Origin: Pomphorhynchus laevis
Taxonomy: Eukaryota > Acanthocephala > Palaeacanthocephala > Echinorhynchida > Pomphorhynchidae
Reading direction: 5' to 3'
Assembly (NCBI GenBank): GCA_012934845.2
Contig: WNNJ02002688.1
Coordinates: 124,001 to 188,000 of the forward strand
Length of the DNA: 64,000 nucleotides
Shown here: piece after piece, positions 40,730 to 50,479 of the stretch
How the letters are laid out: each line of letters starts with the position of its first letter
Numbering within the stretch: position 1 is the stretch's first letter
Notes under the pieces: model-generated
Databases searched by the model: none
Seen by the model: only the letters and a program-made list of their open reading frames with translations
Told to the model about the DNA's origin: nothing
Position numbers and translations under genes: made by a program

Positions 40730-41176
40730 TTATTCTGTTTCCATTATGTTTCTAATATTATCGTTACATATTGATTTTAATTCTTTATTATAATTATAAA
40801 TTTTTTGTCCTAATGGTGGTAGGAGTTTATACCTTATTTTAGGAATATATTTACTTAAATCTGACCCTATTATTTCTTTACTTTTAGAATTATTTAAAAG
40901 TCCGGCTATATTTATGTTATCTATACATTTATTAATGAAGTTTATGGTTAATGTATATTTTCTATTGTTATTATTAACATTTATTGTACAATTATAGTAT
41001 TTTGTATTACAATAACTGTCTATTATACAACTTAGCCTATCATAGTCGTTAATTAATTTTTGATTAATTGAACAAATGATATCTTTAGAAATACTTCTTA
41101 TATTTACATAAAGATCTTTTAGCTTATTATCTCTTAAAAGTTGTTTTAATATTTTTAATTGTTCATTTATATACAT
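40730..41176 (-). pseudogene. Linker region of the Penelope-like ORF
   Basis: Begins MYINEQLKILKQLLRDNKLK, one frame away from the preceding endonuclease because of an indel in the A/T7 run at ~41175. It ends in CNDNIRNIMETE and a stop. Asn/Lys/Ile-rich, with no catalytic motif recognised. Confidence 0.8.
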
Positions 41177-41640
41177 ATTTTTTTTATATCTTTAACTCTA
41201 TTTTTCCTATTCCTTTTATCACCATGACTTCTTGGCTTGCGTTTAACCGGATTATTATAATATAGTTGTTTATTATTTACTATACCACTTCTGCCAATTC
41301 CTTGTACCACGTTATTCAATCCTAATGAGTACATGGAATTAAGCGTTTTAATCCAAAAATCTTCTCTTTCTAATAGTTTTTGATTTAATATTGAAATGTT
41401 TTCTTCGATAATATTTTCTAAAATAAATAATTTACAGTTTTTAATATCATGTCCTATTAATCTCATATGTTTATGAAATATAGTTTGACTATTATGCTGT
41501 ATATTATATATGTGTTGCCTAAACCTAGTTTTTAACATTTGATATGTTTTTCCTATATATTGCAATCCACATGTACATTGTATTAGATACACTACACCTG
41601 TGGAATTGCAGTTACAATTATTATTAATATTTAATGAAAA
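41167..41640 (-). pseudogene. GIY-YIG endonuclease domain of the Penelope-like element
   Basis: Motifs: VYLIQC..LQYIGKT (the GIY and YIG halves), the Arg in TRFRQHI, and the Glu in LLEREDFWIK. All nuclease positions I can judge are present. A C-x-C pair (CNCNS) precedes the domain and CTC lies inside it. The domain ends in a basic KRKPRSHGDKRNRKNR segment. Confidence 0.88.
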
Positions 41641-41690
41641 ACATGTGTTTGTCGTATTACTTACAATACAATAATAATAAAAACGTATTA

Positions 41691-41845
41691 GTTTCTAAGC
41701 AACATGATTTTCGTAAGGGCTATTCGACTGTCACAAATCGCCTCACAGCTTATCTCGATTAGTCAGCTAATAAAGCAGGTTCCACTAATACCGACATTAT
41801 TTTTTGATTTTTCAAAAGCATTCGGCAGAGTAGCAAAAATGATTT
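41691..41845 (+). pseudogene. LINE reverse transcriptase fragment
   Basis: Plus-strand scrap SKQHDFRKGYSTVTNRLTAYL followed by FFDFSKAFGRV, the RT motif-A region of a CR1/Jockey-type element (catalytic motif normally F-x-D-F-S-K-A-F-D). It abuts the 5' end of the Penelope-like element, whose insertion or deletion removed the rest. Confidence 0.7.
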
Positions 41846-41849
41846 ATTT

Positions 41850-43165
41850 TTACGTGGGAAATGCGTGCCGGCGCACGCTTACATGACCACAACAACAAAA
41901 AATCTAAATCATGTTTTGAGGAGGTGGGTACGGAGGCGGCATTTGTATGTAATAAAGGAGAGAGCGCGGCGGACGTCGAGTGGGAGCTGATTCCAGGCGA
42001 GTGGGGCGGCAACGAGGAAGGATCGGAGACCGTACTTGTTAGAGTAATTGGGAACGTAGAGAAAGAGGGAATTATGGGAAGGCAGTGATAAAGAGGTAGG
42101 ACGATTGTCGTCTAAGAAAGAGAGATTGATGAACGATAGGGAGCGGACAGCGATGAGACAAAAAATTACGAGAAGGCGGAGTTGTATGCAGAGGTGGATG
42201 GTGGGCCACGAGAGTTGGGCAATATATATGGATGTGCGGTCAACCCGACAGAGACGTAGGAGCATTGAAACGGCGGAGTTGATGATGCGTTGTAGGGGTA
42301 GGATGATTGATTTTGGAGAATTAACGAAAATGGTGAGGCAGTAATCGATTTTAGTGAAAAGAAGCGATGAAAGAAAATAAGTACAGGAATGGAAGTTGAT
42401 AAGGGGGCGGATACGGCTAATGTCACGGAAAATTAAGTTAGACGAGCGGACCTTGTCGCAGACAAAGGGTTTAAGGGCAATATGATCATCGAAATGGAAA
42501 CATTAAAAAGTGAGATTGTGGACTATGGGGATGATTGATGAGGCAAAAGATACAGTGGAGGAGATATGTTAGATTGACGATGGAGGAATTACATTATTTT
42601 AGACTTGTCTGGGTTTAGAACGAGACGAAGATGGGAGAGACGTCTGTAGATAGAAGAAAGACAGTTGGAGATAGAAAAATGCGATATCGTGTATGCGATG
42701 GGCGGGTGCATGAGCATATATGAGGATGTCATCGGCGTATTGAATAACGTTAAAGGATTAAGGTTTGACAAACGGAGAGAGGTCGCCGAGTAGAAAAGAG
42801 AAAAGCAGGGGTCCTAGGACTAAACCTTGTGGGACCCTGCAGAAAATATGGATGGGAGGGGAGGATGGTCGTTGTAAACTTTCATATATGCGATTTCTGT
42901 GGAGTGATTACAACGGAAAGCGGATTGAAAAGGAGGGTACAGATTAGATGAAGATAGATAAACGTTGATCTGTATTAAGATATGCCGCTCTAAGAGCTTG
43001 CAAAGAGTATGGAGGAGTGAAATGGGTCGATAGCTAGAAGGAAGTGATGGGCCCTTCGATTGTTTCTTAAGTAGGGGACGAACGATGGCGGATTTCCACT
43101 GTGATGGAAAGATACGACTGCGGATCTTTTAATCTGCAGTCGTATCGAAAAATGTAGTTGAGCGG
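41850..43165 (-). pseudogene. CR1-like LINE ORF2 C-terminal part, degenerate copy A
   Basis: Minus-strand remnant of the family at 50.5-54.8 kb. Traces: SSYRPISLLP near 43040, LVLNPDKSKIM near 42600, and the C-terminal FLYVPNYSNKYGLRSFLVAAPLAWNQLPLDVR ending at 41909. It shares the 3' end aatgcgtgc...gcacgcttacatgacc with 50490-50525. Many frameshifts. Numerous plus-strand open frames here are shadows. Confidence 0.8.
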
Positions 43166-44740
43166 TTGTACGAAGGGAGCAATTCCAAGCAAGAGGAGCA
43201 TCAACAGGAAAGGAACGGAGGCGGTAATTTGTCGAATAATTTGGAGTGTAGAGGAGAAGGGAATGTGATGATCTTAAAGATAAAGAAGCAAGGTGAGATT
43301 TATCGAGAGATTGAAGATGTAAGTATGAAGAGGAATTGCAATGTAGTACATGATGGGTCAGGAGAATCAAACGAAGTTGGACACGATGGCTAATTATGGG
43401 AAGCCAAAAAAAGAAAATATGTTGAGATATGTGGTCAAAACGTCAGAGACAGGCGAACCCGAACGGCTGAGTTTGCAATACGTTAAAGAGGTTGAAGAGT
43501 AGTTTTGGTAGAGTTGGGGAACAGGCTAAGACAATAATCGATTCGGAAAAATAAAAGTACGGATAAAAGAGAAAAACAGGATCGAAAATCGATTAAACCT
43601 TCGAATACGGCGAATATCATGGAGTAACTGGAACGAGGAGCGGAGTTTACCGGAAACAAATGGCTTGAGAGCAAGATGGTTGTCAAAGTCGAAGCCGAGG
43701 AATACGATATCATTAACGCCAGGAAGAATTGTTGAGTAGATGTATACGGTATGTGGAGTAATGTCGAGGTGATGAGGAATTATCCACATGATTTTTGGCT
43801 TTGCAGGATTGTACGATAGGCGAAGCGAATAAGGGTGTTGGGAAACGGATAGGAGCAAGCGGAAGTGAATGCAAGATCATCGATTTGAGAGCAGGATAGA
43901 TAAGAGTAGAGGAGAATGTCATCAGCATATTGCATGACATGAAAGTTGTGTGTTCTGTTATTGAAGAGAGATCACCGAGAAGAAGGGAGAAAATAACGGG
44001 ACCAAAAATTGAGAAACATCCTTGCGTGAGAAGACGGTTGAAAGACAGAAGAAGCTGAATGAACACTGAAAGAACGGTCATTGAGATAAGAGGAAAACTA
44101 GGCTACAGCGAAGTTAGAAAATTCATAGTCATGACGGACCTGATAGATAAGAATATAATGATCGACAATGTCGAATGCAGATGATAGGTCGAGGAAGATT
44201 ATGACGCTACAAAGTTTTTTTCTCTCGTGATTGTAGAAGATAACCAAAAACTTTGTGACACGTAAGTTCTGTTGAATGATTATAACGAAAAGCAGATTGA
44301 AACGAAGGATATAAATTTGACGTTAGAAGATGGGTATTAACCTGATTTACTACAAGACCTTCAAAGAATTTTGATAAGGTTGGGAGAAGAAATATATGAC
44401 GATATGAGAACGGAACTGAAATGTCGAGAAAATGTATTTTTAGAAGTGGACGGACAATGGCATATAGTTTGACGGCAAAGTGCCGCTGCTGATAAAAGAG
44501 TTGAACAATGTTGTCGAAAACGGAGCTACTGAATGGCAAATGAGCTTAAGTACATAGAAAGAGGGTCGGCAGGAGAATATTCGTTAGGCAATAAAAGGAG
44601 AAATTTTAAAAGTTCTTCAGAGGAAAAGGGAAGGAGATAGATAATTATCTATAATAATGTAATATTATTAAATAACACAGGTGAAGGGAATGATATGATC
44701 TTAAAGATAAAGAAGCAAGGCGAGATGCAAACCAAACAAG
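43165..44740 (-). pseudogene. CR1-like LINE ORF2 part, degenerate copy B
   Basis: Second minus-strand copy directly upstream of copy A. FSYRHIFLLPTLSKFFEGLV, PSFQSAFRYNHSTELTCHKV, FSLLLGDLSSI (with the YADD region decayed), and a C-terminus LLYTPNYSTNYRLRSFPVDA that breaks off at 43165 where copy A starts. Its left end gatcttaaagataaagaagca recurs at 43270 and 44698, marking a local duplication against the Gypsy remnant. Confidence 0.75.
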
Positions 44741-44749
44741 AGCGCTCGA

Positions 44750-47100
44750 TTGTCTATGAGGAATTGAACGAAAGTGTTCGGAATGCTTTAGATTACGCAA
44801 GCATAAGCGGATCATAATGGCTTACTGCTTATCTATCAATCACGCCTAAAAGTATTCAACGGCAGTCGCTTCCCGTTCAATAAAAGAATGTTTCCTTTCC
44901 GATGGATATAGACTTCTCGAATAGAATGCAACTGGACGACCATTTTGCGATAGAATTGCAGTGACTGTATTCGAAGATGCATCGGTTTCTACACAAAACG
45001 GCAACTCTTTATCAATAGTAGTAAGTGAAGCTTTGCATATTTCATCCTTTAATTCATCGAAGGTCTTTAATTGAGTATAATTCATTGGAAACGAGGCTAT
45101 AGATAAAAGCGGTCCAATTTTTGCGGAATAATTTAGTATCCATTGACTGTAATAACTCAGTAATCCAAGAGCCTTTTCATGACAGCTGGATTTTCAGGAG
45201 CAGAAAAGTTTCTAAGTAGTTCAGTCCTTTGAGGATCAGGCTGGATTCGACCACCGTCGATTATATATTCAAGGTAGTTTAACGAAGTTTGACGGTAGAC
45301 AGACTTTTGTTCATTAAGCTTAATATTATATTTCTTGATCATAGTTTCGAACGCATGCAAATTTTTGTTGTGATCTTCTAAAGTACTTCCAGCCACCACA
45401 ACATCATCAACATATATGAAGGTATTTTTAAGTCGATTAGAGCTTATCAGATTAGACATTACGCGCTGGAAAGCTGCTACCGAGTTAGTCAGACCAAAGG
45501 GAATTCGCTTGAATTGGTACAATGCTCCTGCGGCTTGAAAAGCTGTATAAAATCTCTCATCTTCTCTCACTGGACATTGGTAGTAAGCCGATTCAAGGTC
45601 AAGTTTAGTGAAATATTTGTATTTCGACAATTCGTTGATCATATCTGAAATTCGGGGCATTGGAAAAGCGTCAGGGAAGGTGAATCGGTTGATAGTTGCA
45701 GAATAATCCACGCCCATGCGACGTTTATGTCTATTAGATGTCGTAACTAATACTTGTGCTCTCCATGGCGAGGTTAAAGTTTCTATTATGCCATTTTTCA
45801 GTAGGAATTGAATTTCGTTTTCGATAAATTTTTGATCGTCAAGAGCATAGTTACGTGGCTTAGTAGCGATCGGTCGAACATCATCAGACAATTTGGAGAA
45901 TAGTGTTGGTGGCGTGATCTCCATACAGTTCAATGACGATAGTATTAGTTTTGGTCTGTCCTTGTCGTTTGTGAAATTAAATGTCACTGTTGTGTTCAGT
46001 CCCATAAAGTCTTGTCCCAATACAACCGGAGAGCATAGGTTCGGAAGAACCAACAGTTTGATTGCAGTAAACTTCTTTCCACCGATACGTACGTCTACAA
46101 CACAGTGTCCTTTCGTATGAACCGAGTGGTCGGATGACGCCATAAAGATCATTTCCGAAGATAGCTGTTTTCGCAATTTTGCAGCAACCACTATATCGGA
46201 TCGAACAAAACTCTTTACACTGCCAGAGTCGATTAGAGCTGCCGTCGAATAGCTATCCAACCGTACGGGAATCGGTATCATTACATTAGATGTCGCGAGC
46301 GTATTTTCGAAGGCTGCTGAGCATTTTGAATTCGGGCTTTGGCAGACATTTGAAAAATGGCCACGCTTTTCACACTTGAAGCAGGTCGCGTCACGAGCTG
46401 GACATTGCTGTCTGCGGTGTGGAAGACGTCCACAAAATCTACATTTGGAATCATTTGATTTTGTCCACCTTCCAGCGGCAGCGATATTATCGTCTCTATT
46501 ATCTAGGTGGATATCTTTATCGACGTTTTGCGATATTTGAGCAGAGAAGTCGGAACCTTGAGAAGATTCGAATGATTTAGCATTTCTTTGAGCCGTTTCA
46601 AGAGATTGAGCCGTTACTATAGCATCATCTAGTCTGAGATTCTCCCGTTCGAGGAGCCGTTGACGTATTTCTCCACTTTTCAAACTTATAATGAAGGCAT
46701 CTCGTATTGCTTCATCTATGTATTGAGCTGCGGAAACTGCTTGAAAATTACATGATCTGGCGAGTCGCTTTAAATTTGCGAGGAATTCGTCAACAGTCTC
46801 TTCTAATTGTTGCTTGCAAGTTGCCAAGGTATAGCGAGCGAAAACAGAATTCGTAGGTTTGTCGTAGGCTGCTTCGAGGATAGCAATGGCTTCATCGTAG
46901 TCTTTACAATCGGAAATCGTTTCGAACACATTTGCTGATATATAATTTGTCAGAAGCCGTAACTTGTTGATTGTTCTATCAGGATGACCAACTTCCAACT
47001 CCGCCACACAATTATCGAACATTCGTCGCCAATGCCTCCATTCAGCCGCGGTTGTGCTTGAAGTACCAATAAAGCGAGCAGGTTTCATTAAAGAATCCAT
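44750..47100 (-). pseudogene. Ty3/Gypsy LTR retrotransposon gag-pol, truncated
   Basis: ATG at 47100 opens 647 codons of fused gag-pol: capsid-like region (EWRHWRRMFDNC...TLATCKQQLEETVDEFLANL), two zinc knuckles (CRFCGRLPHRRQQC and CFKCEKRGHFSNVC), aspartic protease (AALIDSGSVKSFV), and RT (LLKNGIIETLTSPWRA; FTKLDLESAYYQCPV; FKRIPFGLTNSVAAFQRVM; FIYVDDVVVAGS). A frameshift near 45178 moves the end of RT and the start of RNase H (FCVETDASSNTVTAILSQNG) into another frame, which stops at 44846. Integrase and the 3' LTR are absent, cut off by CR1-like sequence at about 44740. Gag and pol in one frame is seen in several insect and nematode Gypsy lineages. Confidence 0.9.
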
Positions 47101-47460
47101 TTGATTGGAGATCGAGAAAAATAGTTGAATAAATTGTAGTGATTTTACTTTAGTAGTCAGAAAGAACCAACATGAAAGGCTTTATTCAACTATCTACAAA
47201 TAAGAAGGTAACTTAAGGTAAATTTGAATAATTCAATTAATCAATATAGTTATACAGTTATCACACTACGGATACGAAATCTCAAAATTGCGTCAAGAAA
47301 TCGGAGCATTAGTTATGCGTTGACTTAGAATGAGCATTAAAAATCCTCGATCCGCTTTACTACGTCCAAGTCGTGCCTAGTGAAGAAGATATATAGAGTC
47401 GAATCAGTTCAAAGACACCAACTTATTCAATTATCAGATTATTACTATTAAGACTCTTAT
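47101..47460. other. Region upstream of Gypsy gag; possible LTR remnant
   Basis: Non-coding. It could contain the Gypsy leader and LTR on minus, but with no second LTR in the window it cannot be delimited. Confidence 0.35.
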
Positions 47461-49560
47461 TATTAATATTGACACCTTGCAGAGGTTCCTCCAATTGAAA
47501 GAGTCCAGGCCCGTTCCGTCAAACTGGATCAAAAGATACTACAATTTAACGAGTAAGGGTAGTTTAACGGCGGCGACTTGTTTGCTTACAGAAGACGAAA
47601 ATAATGAGTTACTTCGTCCAGATACAGTTATCAACGATAACTGTATCTAGACGAAATCTGGCTTGTATCTGTATTTGGTGTCGGGATAGGCAGGAGTTGA
47701 CGCTATCTCGTGGAGGCACATGCTAACTGATTTTGGCAAGCACTTTGGCGGATTGGCTGATGCGTTGGCCGCACTAGCGACTCGCATTGCAACTGTAAAA
47801 CTACCCACCGAAACTATCAAAGCCTTCGTGGCTTGCCGATTAGTAGCATTACCTAAAAAGGGAGGAATCCGACCAATTGTTATTGCAGACGTAGGTCGCC
47901 GTATCATCTGTAAAGCTATACTTAATGTCATCAAACCAGATCTACAAGACGTTGCTGGAAATATTCAACTCTGTGCGTTACAACGCAGTGGGCTAGAATT
48001 TGCTGTACCCTCATTACGTGACGATTTTGGGAGTAATTCGGAGGTTGGTATGCTATGTGTGGATACTAGCAACGCATTTAACAACTTGAATCGACGTGTG
48101 TCCATTCAAACTGAGCAATTTATCTGTCCAGCGTTGGCATGTACGTTCGTCAAAGTGTATTCTATTGACGCTCAACTTGTTCTGGGAGGCGACACTCAAG
48201 GGGATCCATTAGCAATGGCCGCGTTCGCTATGGCTTTGATGCCACTCATTGAAATTATAAGCGAAAAATGTCCGAAAAAAAAACCCACAAGTGGTATGCG
48301 AATGATGCAAATTTTGTTGGTCCCCCGCGAACGCTTGGAAAAGTATAGAGAATAAAGATGCAATATGGACCAGACCATGGATACTACGTGAATTCTACTA
48401 AAACCTCTCTACTTCTTCATGACTAATGGAGTGAAGCGGCTAGAATATTCGTTGACGTAGACATAAGGTATGATGGCTGCAGCATTTTCGGATCCGCAAT
48501 TGGAACGGAAAAATATTTGGACAAAACCATAAAAGATCAAGTAAATGGATTCGTAAGATTGGTTGGTCAGCTTTGCGATGTATGCGAGGTTGACCCTCGT
48601 ATAGCGTTTGCTGGTATAGTGCATTCACTCCAATGGAAATTGTCTTACGAATAGATGTCGTGAGGATCAACTTTGTTCGCTGCACGTTGCTACAGTCGAT
48701 GATTTTATATACAGACTTACAAAGCAAAGGCTAAGTGAAGGATTGAAAGTTATCTTGACCTCACCCATCAACCAGGGTGGCATCGGAATCATGGATCTTT
48801 TGTTACCTGTGATTAGGAATATGACGCCTTTCAAAGAATTTGCTCCACTTACAAATTGGAGGTTGGCGGAGATAGTTTAAGGCAACACCAACTAGTAATT
48901 TGCAGACTAATTGCAATATCAAAGAAAGAGGCTTTACGACTCGCTTCATCAAAGCAAATGAAAGTGTAAATGAAAAATTTAGTACAGTGCATTAACTATA
49001 GTGGCATTCGGAGCATCGAAAGGGTTAATCGCACTCCCAATCAATCACGAAAATTTTCATCTATCGCCCAACGAATTTCAGGACAGTTTGGCCATGATTT
49101 ATGCCTGGGAGCCTGCAAACTTACCTGCAAGATGCGTTTGCAACGCGTAAATAACCATTCCACATCTTCTTTCGTGTAAACGAGGAGGTATTTGTATGGG
49201 TGCACGACGGGTGCTTTGACATATCGCGAGGCTGCAATCCACGAATTCAGAAGACAAAAACTACGCCGAATGCACATGTAGCTTGAAACGAGTAATCGGG
49301 TTTGACCTATGTCGAGCTGCATCGATGTGCATCAGGGGTCATCGTTCGACCCGGGATCGTCCAGATAGGACTAGCAATTTTGTCAGGGCCTTTCATTCTA
49401 TGTCAAAATGACCCGCTGAGCATGGTCACAATCGATAAGATTTAAATTTTGCTTTTTTGCAAAAAAAGGCGAATTGTTTTCAATGGTCTATTTGCGGGAA
49501 CCGTTTTCCTGTACAAAGCATGAAATAAATATATTGACTTAAAAAATTATCAATATTATT
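47460..49560 (+). pseudogene. LINE-like RT with C-terminal nuclease-like region, degenerate
   Basis: Plus-strand copy of the family at 7.2-8.6 kb, covering the later part. LPKKGGIRPIVIADVGRRII, then VDTSNAFNNLNR (motif A), GGDTQGDPLAMAAFAMALMP (motif B), and after an A8-run frameshift KWYANDANFVGPP, where the usual YADD has become YAND, then QYGPDHGYYVNSTKT. Further on: GSAIGTEKYLDKTIKDQVNG; FTIPHLLSCKRGGICM-like C/H residues near 49160; and a C-terminal SLKRVIGFDLCRAASMCIRG. The 3'UTR ends gaaataaatatattgacttaaaa. Multiple stops and the active-site change make it inactive. I recognise the family layout but not a firm clade name. Confidence 0.75.
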
Positions 49561-49609
49561 ATCTTATTATTATCTTTTTATTAGTAACTATCATTCCTTT
49601 GGTTTTTCC

Positions 49610-49990
49610 ACCTCGAGTGGCATTGGTAGGGGTGCACGACGTGTACTTCAACACATCGCGAGGCTGCAATTCACGAATTCAGAACAAAAAACCTACGCCG
49701 AATGCATATGTCGCTTGAAACAAGTAATCGGGTTTGCCCTATGTCGAGCTGCATTGATGTGCATCATGGGTCATCGTTCGACACGGGATCGTCCAAATAG
49801 GAGTAGCACTTTTGCCAGGGATTTTCACCCTGTGTAAAAATGATCAGCTGAGCATGGTCACAATCGATAAGATTTAAATTTTGCTTTTTTTTGCAAAAAA
49901 AATGGCGAATTTGTTTTCAATGGCCCATTTGCGGGAACCGTTTTTCTGTACAAAGCATGAAATAAATATATTGACTTAAAAAAATTATTA
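49610..49990 (+). mobile_element. Second 3' end of the same LINE-like element (5'-truncated)
   Basis: ggggtgcacgacgtgtacttcaacacatcgcgaggctgc... to ...tatattgacttaaaaaaatt repeats 49189-49547 at about 90% identity. The reading frame SLKQVIGFALCRAALMCI..HRSTRDRPNRSSTFARDFHPV runs to a stop and gives the family's C-terminus. Two 3' ends in tandem suggest a later 5'-truncated insertion next to the first copy. Confidence 0.85.
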
Positions 49991-50044
49991 TATGTTGACT
50001 TCCAAGGGAGCTAAAGATCGTAATATACATTAATATACATATCT

Positions 50045-50385
50045 GTATATTACATTTGTTAGGGGATCGTATTCTAACAATCTATTAGAAACCTACCCTA
50101 ATTGTGTAATCCGCTAGCCGGATCACTGCTTTTCATGCTGCCACTTGAAATGTTTTTAATTTTAACTTTATTGCATCTATGAGCTGAATTTCTTCTGGTT
50201 GTGGCAAGACATTATAATTACTGCTGCTCGTCACAACTAGACGAATTTCAGCTCACAGATGCATTCAAGTTAAATTAAAAACATTCATTGCAAGTGGCAG
50301 CATGAAAAACAGTAATCCGGCTAGCAGATCACACACATAGGGTAGGTTTCTAATAGATCGTTAGAATACGATCCCCCACTGAAAG
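50045..50385. repeat. Large foldback element (~320 bp)
   Basis: ggggatcgtattctaac...tctattagaaacctaccc...tccgctagccgga...catgctgccacttg...atgcatctRtgagctgaattt on the left is mirrored on the right, closing at about 50377 (gttagaatacgatcccc). No transposase. Shares its subterminal sequence with 9741-9950 and 55124-55160. Confidence 0.88.
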
Positions 50386-50479
50386 TAATGTACAACAATG
50401 TATATCTAAATCACTGTAGCAGCCAGCCAAGTAGATGTAGGGTTGAATCAAGATACAGACGTCATAATAATACAATAAT

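Larger units (their letters stand above)
38705..41690 (-). mobile_element. Penelope-like element with N-terminal GIY-YIG (Naiad-type), longest copy
   Basis: On minus the order is: cysteine-rich leader (CIVSNTTNTCFSLN...CNCNS, 41.68-41.6 kb); GIY-YIG nuclease (VVYLIQCTCGLQYIGKT, TRFRQH, LEREDFW; 41.59-41.2); linker (41.18-40.4); RT with DKASNNFVF, YWNPKLHKNPIKPRFIC, NTYDFSTLYTNL (motif A), GVPMGGNSSPIIADL (motif B), YIDDICVFN (motif C), YLDMNIKL (40.4-39.4); thumb to WMDNK (39.07); non-coding 3' end to aatacgtagactcagttagc (38.71). Classical Penelopes carry GIY-YIG at the C-terminus; the N-terminal position defines the Chlamys/Naiad group. Broken by a frameshift in an A7 run (near 41170) and several stops. 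Its 5' end abuts a LINE fragment at 41690. Confidence 0.88.

Noticed and set aside
41861-43393. Several plus-strand ORFs of 60-80 codons, basic and Glu-rich
   Set aside because: They are antisense shadows of the degenerate CR1-like ORF2 on minus.
47101-47460. A delimited Gypsy LTR and primer-binding site
   Set aside because: No second LTR in the window and no unambiguous tRNA-complementary site, so boundaries cannot be set.
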